Source of the DNA: Stentor coeruleus
Lineage: Eukaryota > Ciliophora > Heterotrichea > Heterotrichida > Stentoridae
DNA: 50,469 bases
Direction of reading: 5' to 3'
Assembly: GCA_001970955.1 (NCBI GenBank)
Contig: MPUH01000493.1
Coordinates: 1 to 50,469, forward strand
Part shown: one piece after another, positions 9,977 to 18,823 of the stretch
Numbering within the stretch: position 1 is the stretch's first letter
How the letters are laid out: the number at the start of each line of letters is the position of its first letter
The notes under the pieces: generated by a model
What the model saw: only the letters and a program-made list of their open reading frames with translations
Databases searched by the model: none
Told to the model about the DNA's origin: nothing
Translations under genes and position numbers: made by a program

Positions 9977-11446
9977 GGTGGTATTATTTATTAGTGGCTA
10001 CGGTTTTCTAAATTAAACTAAAATATGAAATTTTGATATTAGTCTAGTATAAGATTTCTAGAATAAACTAGAACATTTTTCTGGATTTGATGCTTCTTGT
10101 TAAGTAGGATAAGATTAGAATTGGAGAGAAAATGAAATTTCTGTTGGGAATGCTTAAAATCTTAAATGGCTTAGAAAAAAGTCCTGGATAAAGGGTATTT
10201 TAGAATCTGAGTCTGAGTGATAATTATAAGTAAGAAAAAGGAAGTGTGATGGAAAATTAGGCTGAGGCTAATTAGTTGTATTTAGTAAAATAAGATGCAT
10301 CACTTATTTCATATAAAAATTAAATAATTAACTTAGGATGTTTTATGCGATATGCTTAAAAGAAATTTGAAAACAAAGCATTAATCTATCTAAATCTAGT
10401 CTAAATAGCTTTGAAATCCTATTATAATTTCGAAAGATCGAAAAAATATAATTATGATAAATGTATAAAGCATAATAGTAATAATGGCATAACCTTTTGT
10501 TTTAAAATTTCATTGCCACATGCAAAATAACTTAGTTTTTCTTAACCTAAGAAATTGAGAAAATGAGTCTAATTATTTATTTTAAAAAATGAATATCATT
10601 TCAATATTTTTTGAAAAGATTAAGATATCTATGTAGCGAGGAGTTTATATACTACTAATTATTTTTTCTCTCATAATATTAATGAAATCTTGGGTGAAAA
10701 TTCATAGGCTTCCACTATTTAAGGTTTGGAATCTATAGAAAGAAGAAATGGAAATGATTAGCAATGCATAAACTAGCATATGTAGATTACAGATAAATTA
10801 GTCAAAAGGTTCACAAAGTGGGAAAAAGGAAGAACGTAGGATGTACCTAAAGAAACTGTAGAGCATTGCTTAGTGTTAAGTGAACAGAGAGTAAATTATA
10901 GTAAATGTGATGAAAAAGCAAAAAATCAAGTTGCAAGTATATTTGCAAAAGCTGAAGTTGCTATTTGCATTTGGATTGCTTTCATGAAGCCCATAACTTA
11001 ACCGAGTAACTAATAAGTTCAGTAGTTTAGGATTCGTTACGTCAAATTTTCTAACAATCTTTAAAATTTTTCTCATAAAATTCATGGAAATCATAAAAAC
11101 TCTCATTTTTATACTTTTACCCCCTAGCCTTCTGATGCAAAAAAACTGAAGCACTAGTCTGACTAAATTAATTACCAAAAGCAAACGAATCCACTAAAAA
11201 TATCTTGTGCCTAAACATAAAAAATTCTAAAAGCACAAAACCAAATAAAGTAAAAGAAGTAATCCTCATATAAAAATCACAATAAAACCTAAAATTCAAT
11301 AGTAATACCTAGCATTTCCTTTATCAAAACCTCATATAATCTATCCTAAAGAAAATCTCAACATCCAGTTATATATCAAAGCTAAAATCACTACAATCTT
11401 TAATCTAGACCTAGTATCTTCACAATATCACCCCCTAAGTATAAAA
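9977..11446. other. Intergenic region with one retroelement trace
   Basis: Mostly AT-rich and non-coding. A plus-strand fragment at 10795-11001 resembles the C-terminus of a LINE polyprotein (separate entry). The roughly 260 bases before 11447 presumably hold the promoter and leader of the histone-binding gene; no specific motif was recognised. Confidence 0.5.
10795..11001 (+). pseudogene. Possible non-LTR retrotransposon C-terminal relic
   Basis: One plus-strand frame reads KLVKRFTKWEKGRT, a stop, then DVPKETVEHCLVLSEQRVNY and about 40 further coding-looking residues to a TAA. The block ETVEHCLVLSEQR resembles the C-terminal Cys/His segment of LINE ORF2 proteins (E-x-x-x-H-x-L or H-x-I, then C and R). 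A similar block, EKHVIEDCNEYKTER, occurs in the clearer reverse-transcriptase relic at 29490-29550. The short length keeps this tentative. Confidence 0.35.
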
Positions 11447-12658
11447 ATGAACACTGTAATGAAGGATGAAGGGGAGATTGAAGAAACCGATGAGCAGGTG
11501 ATTCTTGAGGAGTACAAGATATGGAAGAAAAATGCCCCATTCATGTACGACACAATGATAACCCATGTGCTAGAATGGCCATCTCTAACAGTCGAATGGG
11601 CTTCAACTCGTGAGTGTTCCCCAAATTCAGACTACTCATTCCAAACTTTGCTCTTAGGGACTAACACAGGCAATGCTGAACAAGACCTCTTGCTTCAAGC
11701 TAAAGTAAAAGTTCCAATGGAGCAGAGTTTGATAAGTGGGAAAATTTACTTAGACAATACAAAAGATGTTGGGGGGATAGGTCTTCTTTCTAAAACTGAC
11801 AACAAAATCGAAATTACAGCTAGGGTTAATCATGAAAAAGAAGTCCTTAGAGCCCGGGCTATGCCTAAACAAGATTATTTAATTGCAACTAAATCCCCAA
11901 ACAGCTTTGTTTATATTTATGATCTAAGGAAATATAGCAGCAAGTCAGCAGTAAGTCCAAATTTAATCCTCACAGGACATAGTAAAGAAGGAAAAGGTTT
12001 AGCTTGGTTTACATCAAAACAAGGTATGCTAGCTTCAGCAGCTCATGATAATATTATCAACATCTGGGATATCTCCCAAGGCAACACTTCACCTTTAAGG
12101 ACTTATTTTGGTCATGAAAATGGCATTGAAGACCTTGTTATCAATGAAAACGGGGTCTTAGCTAGTGTGGGTAATGATAAAAAAATCATGCTTTGGGATC
12201 ATAGACAAGAACTTCCAACACATGTTATAGAAGCTCATTCTCGAGAAATCACATCTGCTGACTTTAACAATGCATCTCCATATATATTAGCTACAGGAAG
12301 TAAAGATAAGACTATTGGGATATGGGATTTAAGGAATCTATCTTTGAAAAGCGCAAGCTTTTCCAATCATAAAGATATTGTCACAAGTGTGAAATGGGCG
12401 CCTTATACTGGAAATTTATTAGCAAGTGCAAGTAATGATAGAAGAGTTATGATTTGGGATTTAACAAATATTGGTAGAGCGCAAAGTGATGAAGAAGCTG
12501 AAGATGGGCCACCTGAGTTGGTTTTTATACATGGTGGGCATACATCTTATGTTTCAGATATTGCTTGGAATCCTAATGAAGATTTGACTTTAGCATCAGT
12601 TGCTGAGGATAATATATTGCAAGTATGGCAAGTGTCGAATTCCATTTTTAACTACTAA
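11447..12658 (+). CDS. RBBP4: RBBP4/RBBP7/Msi1-type histone-binding WD40 protein
   Basis: A 403-residue beta-propeller protein of the Msi1/RbAp46-48 family. These bind histone H4 (and H3-H4) as the histone chaperone subunit of CAF-1, and as a shared subunit of HAT1, Rpd3/Sin3 deacetylase, NuRF and PRC2 complexes in the nucleus. The diagnostic N-terminal helix and first blade are present (YKIWKKNAPFMYDTMITHVLEWPSLTVEW), followed by WD repeats with NIWDIS, MLWDHR, GIWDLR, MIWDLT and LQVWQV endings. The family loop with an acidic PP motif is there as DEEAEDGPPELVFIHGGHT. Length matches the usual 400-425. The first ATG is taken; M5 (11459) would shorten it by four residues. The stop lies only 9 bases from the stop of the convergent gene at 12668-13096, so their 3' UTRs must overlap or be nearly absent. 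No intron is needed. Confidence 0.95.
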   Translation: MNTVMKDEGEIEETDEQVILEEYKIWKKNAPFMYDTMITHVLEWPSLTVEWASTRECSPNSDYSFQTLLLGTNTGNAEQDLLLQAKVKVPMEQSLISGKIYLDNTKDVGGIGLLSKTDNKIEITARVNHEKEVLRARAMPKQDYLIATKSPNSFVYIYDLRKYSSKSAVSPNLILTGHSKEGKGLAWFTSKQGMLASAAHDNIINIWDISQGNTSPLRTYFGHENGIEDLVINENGVLASVGNDKKIMLWDHRQELPTHVIEAHSREITSADFNNASPYILATGSKDKTIGIWDLRNLSLKSASFSNHKDIVTSVKWAPYTGNLLASASNDRRVMIWDLTNIGRAQSDEEAEDGPPELVFIHGGHTSYVSDIAWNPNEDLTLASVAEDNILQVWQVSNSIFNY

Positions 12659-12667
12659 AGATAATTC

Positions 12668-13096
12668 TTAGGCATTATAAAGGACGAACTCTTTCGCATA
12701 TGGATTGAGGGCGGATGCTTTAAGTGACTGGTTTATTTTCACTTGTGCAGGCTTCGTCAATTCGTTTACCGAGGACTCTAATTCTTTTAGGATGAATGAG
12801 CTTAAGGATTGCTTTGATGGGTATTCGTTTTCTTTATCATCCATTACTCGAATCACTGCTTTTGGCAAAGGCTTTTGTCTATACCTTAGTGGTTTAAAAA
12901 CATGAACAGGGTTTAAAGATTTTTTGATTTCCTCAACTGAAATCCAATCATCAGGAACTTTCCCATTACCTTCTTGGGATATAATATCGTTTCTTGTATA
13001 AGTTTTTCTTGAGTTCTTTTCTTCAATGCTGCTCTTACGCCACATTTGGTAAAAGATTCCACAGACTACAAGGTAGAATACAAGTGTAAGTATCAT
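12668..13096 (-). CDS. Small single-pass membrane protein with a C-terminal PAM2-like motif
   Basis: A 142-residue protein of unknown family. It opens with a hydrophobic segment (about residues 2-18, ILTLVFYLVVCGIFYQMW) followed by basic residues, the pattern of a signal anchor with the body in the cytosol. The middle is charged and without a recognised domain. The last 15 residues, SALNPYAKEFVLYNA, fit the PAM2 peptide that binds the MLLE domain of poly(A)-binding protein: Leu130, Asn131, Pro132, Ala134 and Phe137 are at the expected positions, though the usual following Pro is Leu. I infer that the protein may tether PABP or mRNA to an internal membrane. It is convergent with the RBBP4 gene and divergent from the gene at 13215. 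The stop is TAA. Confidence 0.7.
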   Translation of the reverse strand: MILTLVFYLVVCGIFYQMWRKSSIEEKNSRKTYTRNDIISQEGNGKVPDDWISVEEIKKSLNPVHVFKPLRYRQKPLPKAVIRVMDDKENEYPSKQSLSSFILKELESSVNELTKPAQVKINQSLKASALNPYAKEFVLYNA

Positions 13097-13214
13097 TTTT
13101 AAATTATGAATTTCTGTTAAATATGGTAAGCTTATCTGTTTGACTAAAGATCAAAGTAAAATATTAAAAGGAAACTATTTAGAGTTTATAAGTAAAAATA
13201 AGATAAAAAAAATT

Positions 13215-13715
13215 ATGCAAGAAGGGTTTATATTTTCTATAGAACTAAAGAAAAAAAAGAGAGAAAGTCAGTTTAGGAGTTTGAAAAAAACGTTTTTGAA
13301 GCCTTTTCAGCTGTCGCCATTTAGGCCTATGTCACCAATAAGAATTGAGAACAAGTTGCACAAGAAAAATTTTGCCTATGAAAAAAGTGGTCCAAGAATA
13401 GTTGCTTTGAATTTAGAAGAAAGAGACTTGACATCACCATTCTCATTGAAAGAAAAAAAGGCTATTATGGGGTCGCATGGGTCGATTAAGCTTAAACTGG
13501 ATCTTAGGCTTCCTAGTATTTCATCCCATTTTAAAGTGAAAAAAAGTCCACACAATGAACGTATCCGCACCCCACACTACCTGCGTGGCTCTAAAATCGC
13601 TCTGTCTAGCAGAGAATTTCTAAATATTGAGCATTTATCTAAGTCAATGACTAAAAACCCAAAAGTTCGTACATCGATACAGAATTCTTATGAACCAGAT
13701 TCAGCAAAACTTTAA
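13215..13715 (+). CDS. Basic hypothetical protein
   Basis: No family recognised. From the first in-frame ATG at 13215 the product is 166 residues, rich in Lys, Arg and Ser, with proline-containing patches (PFQLSPFRPMSPIR) and no membrane segment. Such composition suggests a disordered, possibly phosphorylated protein. The frame stays open for 35 more codons upstream (to 13110) with no ATG, so a short 5' exon or a longer N-terminus is possible; I looked for a 15-nt intron that would join an upstream ATG and found none in frame. The gene is divergent from the PAM2-like protein gene, with about 120 bases between the starts. The stop is TAA. Confidence 0.55.
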   Translation: MQEGFIFSIELKKKKRESQFRSLKKTFLKPFQLSPFRPMSPIRIENKLHKKNFAYEKSGPRIVALNLEERDLTSPFSLKEKKAIMGSHGSIKLKLDLRLPSISSHFKVKKSPHNERIRTPHYLRGSKIALSSREFLNIEHLSKSMTKNPKVRTSIQNSYEPDSAKL

Positions 13716-14160
13716 ATCCTAGTTTTTATATATAAGCATCTATCATAAACTAACCAAATCTTCTTTTTCTAAACTAATAACCTTTATCATATAGACTTCT
13801 ATAATAGCTATTATTTCAATTTGATTCAATCTATACACTACCCCTATAAAAATATAAAAAATTCAACTATCTAATCAAACTTTACCCTAAACTCATGATT
13901 TAAATTCTATTCATTATATCAGCATTATTTGCATTAAAAACCTCCTATTTTTAATCACTGTAAAAATGCAATTACTATATAGTCAAATAAAGTATATAAA
14001 ATTACAACAAGAATAACCCTCAAGACTAAATGAAAATAAACTTAAGTTTTACACATCAAATAACTATTATAACCTTTAAGTATATAAAAAATTATTCCAT
14101 CATCCTATATTACAAATTTCAATTGGTTATAATTTAGACTAATTTATATATAATTAAACA
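13716..14160. other. Intergenic between convergent genes
   Basis: AT-rich; no gene, RNA or repeat seen. Confidence 0.6.
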
Positions 14161-14415
14161 TTAATTTTTACGAACAGAGAACTTAGGGCTATAAGTGTCT
14201 TCTTGCCTATCTTCAATGATTGTTTTAAGTTTGCGATCATTTTTCCGAAACTTAATAAATTTATTAGGCAGCTCTTCGGTGCATAAATCTTTTATACACA
14301 ATTCTCCAGATGTGTTACCTGGATCATGACTATAGCTCAAAGTACTGCTGTTATGGTCTTCGTTTTGGATGAGTTCCAGAAGGTGGGAATCTACAGTATC
14401 ACAGAAATTACCCAT
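14161..14415 (-). CDS. Small acylated-type protein (MGNFC N-terminus)
   Basis: An 84-residue protein without a recognised domain. Its N-terminus, MGNFCDTVDS, fits N-myristoylation at Gly2, with Cys5 placed for palmitoylation, as in dually acylated membrane-attached signalling proteins. The rest is hydrophilic with several acidic and serine-rich stretches and a basic patch (KFIKFRKNDRKLK). I infer a cytosolic-face membrane attachment. It shares the minus strand with the NOL10 gene, whose stop lies 240 bases to the right. The small size lowers confidence, but the start motif and coding-like composition support it. The stop is TAA. Confidence 0.6.
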   Translation of the reverse strand: MGNFCDTVDSHLLELIQNEDHNSSTLSYSHDPGNTSGELCIKDLCTEELPNKFIKFRKNDRKLKTIIEDRQEDTYSPKFSVRKN

Positions 14416-14652
14416 TATTATTAGAATAATAGAGTAAAAAATATTTTGAAAATGTTACACAAAATAAGTTTTTGAGTGTATGCGCATTTAAATAATAAAG
14501 ATAGGATTTCGGGTGAGATTTATATCGAGAAATACAACTTTTAGTTTTAATTTAAATTTAAAAGAATGGAGAAAATGGTTTCATAGTGAAAATGTGGATT
14601 TTTTAGAGATGATTAGTGAGATAGCAATAATATGCATATAATTATACTACGA

Positions 14653-16431
14653 CTATCTTTGGCTATAAGGTTTTGGTTTTCTTAAGAATCTTTGCATTGG
14701 AACTGCAGTCCTCCTACCTACTAAATCTGGTTTCTGTTTTAAGATCTTGGACTTTTTCTCTTTATTTCTAACTCGCTTAACTTTCTCAACCTTTTCTTCA
14801 AACCTTTCTTTGAATATTTTGTCTCCTCCATCTTCGTCTGGCTCTTCTATAAGTTCTCCTTCAACTTTTTTCTTTTTCTTAAGTTTTGGAACTATTTCCT
14901 CATCTTCATCAATTACTTCATCTTCCTCACTTCTATCTTCATTAACCCTCTCCTCCATTCTTCTTCTATTCAACCTTCTAAAATCATCAGATTCTTGATT
15001 AATCTCAAATTCTTCATTAAAAAACATATCTTTAAACCTATCATCTTCCATAATTTCTTTAGCTTTCGGGTGTTTTGACTGTGTTTCATCTTTTTGTATA
15101 ACTGCAGCGAATGTTTTATTTACTTTAGGTAGTTTTTTCTTTATAGTAATTCTCTCAGCTGTTTTTTCTTCAAGTTTTTTAGCTATACGTTCTTTTTTAT
15201 ATTCTTTGTAATCAAATGGTTCAGCTAAAGCTTTGAGTTTATAATAAAGTTTAGAATCAAGTAAGTATCCGTGCATATACCCAGCAAGCATTTCTGTTCC
15301 AATAAGATCAGAACCATTGAGTTTTTCTAGTTCTTCAACAGTAACAAATTGTTTATTGTCAAGAATATTGACTTTCTGTTCTTCGATCTCATCATTAAGA
15401 GCATCAACAAAAGAACACCATTTTGGTGCTGGACCTAATAGTGGAATATAGTATATTCCTACACGTTGGGTTTCATTAGCAGTAAAAATAAGCCCAGTGT
15501 TTTCGATACATTCTATATCATTTATATTAGTTTGGCTTTCTATTGTTGTTACCATTTGTGATGTTTCTTTATTACTGATTTTTATAGCTTTAGAGTCGGT
15601 GCTAAGGAAGTAGTCCCCATGAAAATAAACACTTTTTATTGGAAGACGATTTTTGTGAGTGATTGAATGGAGGACTCTAGGAGATCTTATATCAAAAAGG
15701 TTTACAACTCCATTAGCATGCCCTGTTGCCATAAGTAGACTATCAAATTTGAGTGCTGTAATTTCACCTTGCTTAGCATCTAGTAAAGCTGCTCTTTCTC
15801 TGCTTCTTGTATCCCAGCACTCAACAAAGCCATCATTTCCTCCTGTACCAAACACCCATTTAAGCCCAGGAAGAAATCCACAGACATTCAATTCTCCACA
15901 GACCTGTGATTCTAGTGGAGCCATAAACCTGCCTTGCTCTAAATTCAACCTATAGCTTTCATTCGTTGCCCCAACAATCATAAGCTCGCAATTATATGGG
16001 TTATAAGCCATATCTCTTCCAAAACGTGGTATCCTTGTTGAATAATGCTTTCCATATTGCGCATGCAACTCAATAGATCGATCAGCTCCAAGAACAGCCA
16101 GTTTCCTATAATCAGATGTCAAGAAAGTAAATTGTATTGTTTCTGAATCGAAATTTCTTTGGAACTTCATTGAAAGATCTTCTGTTTCAAACATTCTTAT
16201 CTGAGGTGGATATACACCTGAAGCAGCAATATACTCACCATCTTGAGCTACACGAACATGACTTGATGCTGTTGGAAACTCAAAATCTTGGATTAACTCC
16301 AGCCTATTTTTAAACTCAGTATTGTAACGTAGAGACTTCTTGGTCTTAATAGACTCTTCAGTAAATTGAGACAAAGATTTCCCACTTGATAGGTTGAAGA
16401 CCTTGACGTTATTAAGTTCCATCACTGACAT
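14653..16431 (-). CDS. NOL10: NOL10/Enp2 nucleolar WD40 protein (SSU processome)
   Basis: A 592-residue orthologue of yeast Enp2 and animal NOL10, a component of the small-subunit processome needed for early pre-18S rRNA cleavages in the nucleolus. The start aligns directly with the family N-terminus (ELNNVKVFNLSSGKSLSQF), followed by LELIQDFEFPTASS, RIPRFGRDMAYNP, SYRLNLEQGRFMAPL and the hallmark YYIPLLGPAPKWCSF. These cover the propeller (about 1-330). A helical region holds GSDLIGTEMLAGYMHGYLLDSKLYYKL, then comes the NUC153-like segment DDRFKDMFFNEEFEI (about 470-485). The tail is highly charged with Lys/Glu repeats and an RRTAVPMQRFLRK end, typical of nucleolar proteins. M4 is an alternative start. 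It is a single exon ending in TAG. The assignment is firm. Confidence 0.95.
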   Translation of the reverse strand: MSVMELNNVKVFNLSSGKSLSQFTEESIKTKKSLRYNTEFKNRLELIQDFEFPTASSHVRVAQDGEYIAASGVYPPQIRMFETEDLSMKFQRNFDSETIQFTFLTSDYRKLAVLGADRSIELHAQYGKHYSTRIPRFGRDMAYNPYNCELMIVGATNESYRLNLEQGRFMAPLESQVCGELNVCGFLPGLKWVFGTGGNDGFVECWDTRSRERAALLDAKQGEITALKFDSLLMATGHANGVVNLFDIRSPRVLHSITHKNRLPIKSVYFHGDYFLSTDSKAIKISNKETSQMVTTIESQTNINDIECIENTGLIFTANETQRVGIYYIPLLGPAPKWCSFVDALNDEIEEQKVNILDNKQFVTVEELEKLNGSDLIGTEMLAGYMHGYLLDSKLYYKLKALAEPFDYKEYKKERIAKKLEEKTAERITIKKKLPKVNKTFAAVIQKDETQSKHPKAKEIMEDDRFKDMFFNEEFEINQESDDFRRLNRRRMEERVNEDRSEEDEVIDEDEEIVPKLKKKKKVEGELIEEPDEDGGDKIFKERFEEKVEKVKRVRNKEKKSKILKQKPDLVGRRTAVPMQRFLRKPKPYSQR

Positions 16432-16986
16432 CTTGTCTTTTATATAATATGATGATTTTTTGATATAGGTTTTTTGGTTATTAGTATAAGAAATAAAAGA
16501 AGGTTGGAAATAATTGAGATAATGTAAGAAATTCTTGATAGTATAGCCGATTAAATAAATGTAAGGAGGAATAATGTGAAGTTTTAAATTTTGATGTTAA
16601 GATTATCTTATTTTGTGAAGTTATTTAGGACAATTGGATTAGGTTTTTGGTAAGACCTGCGATATTATATAAAAAACTATGATAGGTAAAAATAGTGATA
16701 TATTTTTATATGTATTAATACTTATATCTCATTAGTTTTTGCTCTGATAGTTTATATAAATTATATATGCTTATTTTAATTTAAATAATAAGCAATCATA
16801 ATAATAGATGATTCATGTGAAAATGAAAATTTAATTTCAAGCAAACTTCCTTAAATAATCCAAATATTAATAAAACATCATATAGAAATCATTATCTTCA
16901 CATAAACCCAAAAATTTATCATCTTCAATAAACATAGGATCAAGTAAAATTTTCCCTTGAACTTTTCTAATAAAATTAATCTATAA
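16432..16986. other. Divergent intergenic region
   Basis: Lies between the starts of the NOL10 gene (left) and the zinc-finger gene (right), so it must contain both promoters. It is AT-rich, and I see no recognisable control motif. Confidence 0.5.
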
Positions 16987-17847
16987 ATGAACTGCTCATA
17001 TTGTAAAAACACTATACCTGAAGAGAATTACCAAATACACGAAGTTCAATGCAAGAAAAACACTGCAATTTGCCCCAATTGCTCTATTATGCTTCCAAGG
17101 TCCAAACTAGATGAGCACATAAAAGAGAATCACGAGCTAAAAAATTGCGAAAATTGCGGAGGAACTTATGAAGTTAAAGATTTTCCAAGCCATCCTTGCT
17201 CAAATCCTTCAATGAGTTGTGAGTATTGCGAAGCTGTCTTGCCATCCATACAGCTCAATGAGCATAAAATCATATGTGAAAGCCGTACTAGTGAATGCCC
17301 TTACTGTAGAAAATACATAAAAAACAAGGATTTAAGCACCCATTTAGCTTTAAAGACTTGTTCTCAGGAACCATCTTTTATACCTTTACTCCCTCCATCA
17401 GTATCATCAATGGCATTGCCACCATTACCATCATTGTCATCATTACCACCATTGCCACCAAAAATGTCTGGATATCCTCCTTTAAATTTACAACCATATT
17501 TCACAGGCCCTGATGATCCAGAATATATAAATTCTGTGCTTAGAGGGGATATCCCTCCACCTGAAAACTTTGGAGGTGAATATTGGAATAGATTTTATTC
17601 TGGGCAATGGCCATATGATTATCAAGGGCCTGGTAATTATAAAAATAGCTCAAGTTCAAGTGTGAATTCAGAGGCTATTAGGTATCAAAGTGTTCCTGAG
17701 CAAATTCCTGTAAATGCTAAACCTTTGAACGTACTTTTTACTATTAATAAAAGAAGAAAAATACAGATGAAAATTAAAAAACAGCCCAAGTTGTTCTTTT
17801 ATGAATATGAAGATTATCATAAATGGTTGCAAAAGCAGTTTGAATAA
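16987..17847 (+). CDS. TRAF-type zinc-finger protein with Pro-rich linker
   Basis: A 286-residue protein. The first 125 residues hold consecutive Cys2-His/Cys zinc fingers of the TRAF/XIAP-associated-factor type: CSYCKNTIPEENYQIHEVQC, then CPNCSIMLPRSKLDEHIKENH, CENCGGTYEVKDFPSHPC, CEYCEAVLPSIQLNEHKIIC and CPYCRKYIKNKDLSTHL. These fingers bind proteins. No RING or MATH domain accompanies them, so it is not a TRAF ligase proper. A Pro/Ser/Leu-rich low-complexity linker follows (about 130-165). The C-terminus has a glycine/tyrosine-rich stretch and a basic end (RRKIQMKIKKQPKLFF). It may be an adaptor. It is convergent with the gene at 17952, 104 bases away. The stop is TAA. Confidence 0.8.
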   Translation: MNCSYCKNTIPEENYQIHEVQCKKNTAICPNCSIMLPRSKLDEHIKENHELKNCENCGGTYEVKDFPSHPCSNPSMSCEYCEAVLPSIQLNEHKIICESRTSECPYCRKYIKNKDLSTHLALKTCSQEPSFIPLLPPSVSSMALPPLPSLSSLPPLPPKMSGYPPLNLQPYFTGPDDPEYINSVLRGDIPPPENFGGEYWNRFYSGQWPYDYQGPGNYKNSSSSSVNSEAIRYQSVPEQIPVNAKPLNVLFTINKRRKIQMKIKKQPKLFFYEYEDYHKWLQKQFE

Positions 17848-17951
17848 GTGAGTTATTATTAATAGGTTAAACTATGATTTTATTTTTAACTTGCATTAAA
17901 TATCACAATGAAAATATCTAAAGAATTTTTAATCCCTGTTACTTAAATTAT

Positions 17952-18401
17952 TCATTTCCATTTAGACCTCATAGTCAAACAACTCCTGAGCATTATTGAT
18001 TTATGTTTTTCAAACTGGTTCTCAGCATGCACGGCAAACATATTCCCAAGATTACTGCGATCTTTTAATTTCATCCCTTTCATACTATTTCTCATAGTAT
18101 TTTCATTAGCACTATTAGGCATTCTAACTCCTGGGGTATATAAAAAAGGTACTCCATTTCGCATAAACATAAAAGGTGGTTCAAAATGAGGAATAAATTC
18201 TTCTTTACTTTTACTCTCGTATATTGTTCGAAGTTTTGGGGTTTTTAGTAAATTGCTTTCGTTGAAAGTATTTTTTACTTGAATAGTTGGAATTAAAGTT
18301 TTACTTGCATTAACATTTGTTTTAGAAGTTAGGCTTCTTGGGCTAATGGACTTTGGTACTGGGTGATGACTTGCTGTTCTTGAGCCTTTGAATTTTTTCA
18401 T
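17952..18401 (-). CDS. Basic hypothetical protein
   Basis: A 149-residue Ser/Lys/Pro-rich protein with no recognised domain or membrane segment. It contains FEPPFMFMRNGVPFLYTPGVRMP in the middle, an aromatic/Pro-rich stretch that may be the conserved core, between two disordered basic regions. The stop codon is TGA, useful evidence that TGA is a real terminator in this genome. The ATG at 18401 is the only good start. No function is proposed. Confidence 0.6.
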   Translation of the reverse strand: MKKFKGSRTASHHPVPKSISPRSLTSKTNVNASKTLIPTIQVKNTFNESNLLKTPKLRTIYESKSKEEFIPHFEPPFMFMRNGVPFLYTPGVRMPNSANENTMRNSMKGMKLKDRSNLGNMFAVHAENQFEKHKSIMLRSCLTMRSKWK

Positions 18402-18823
18402 AAAATGGAAATAATTTTTCTAATCTCTTCAACAATTAAATAAAACCAAAAATCATACTTTACATTTTCAGCATCTAACAGTAACTTTACGTACAAAAAC
18501 ACAAAGCTAAATAACAAATTCCTAAAACCTATAATGATCTTATCCTTAAACCTTATAAAATTAGCCTAACTCAACCAAAATGACAAAAACATCATCGAAC
18601 CATTTATCTTAAATCAACTAAATCTTCTATAATTCATCAAATAAATCAATTTCATGATCCCAACATCAATCATCTCTTCCCACAATTTCCTCAACTTACA
18701 ATCTAAGTCATTCTAAAAAACTTACCACATCTAATCGCCTTAACTAATCACTAATAAAACCTAAAAAACCAAATCTTTACTTTTAATCCATAATACAAGT
18801 AAACCAATTTAATATGCTTAGTA
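18402..18823. other. Divergent intergenic region
   Basis: Separates the start of the gene on the left from the start of the NAA15 gene. The plus strand is C- and A-rich and poor in G, unlike most spacers here. No gene seen. Confidence 0.5.

Noticed and set aside
10876..11184. Minus-strand ORF of 102 codons
   Set aside because: Composition is unlike neighbouring genes, and the plus strand over part of it carries the LINE-like block.
13116..13130. GTTAAATATGGTAAG, a 15-nt GT..AG string before the gene at 13215
   Set aside because: Removing it joins the upstream ATG to a frame that stops at once, so it does not supply a start for that gene.
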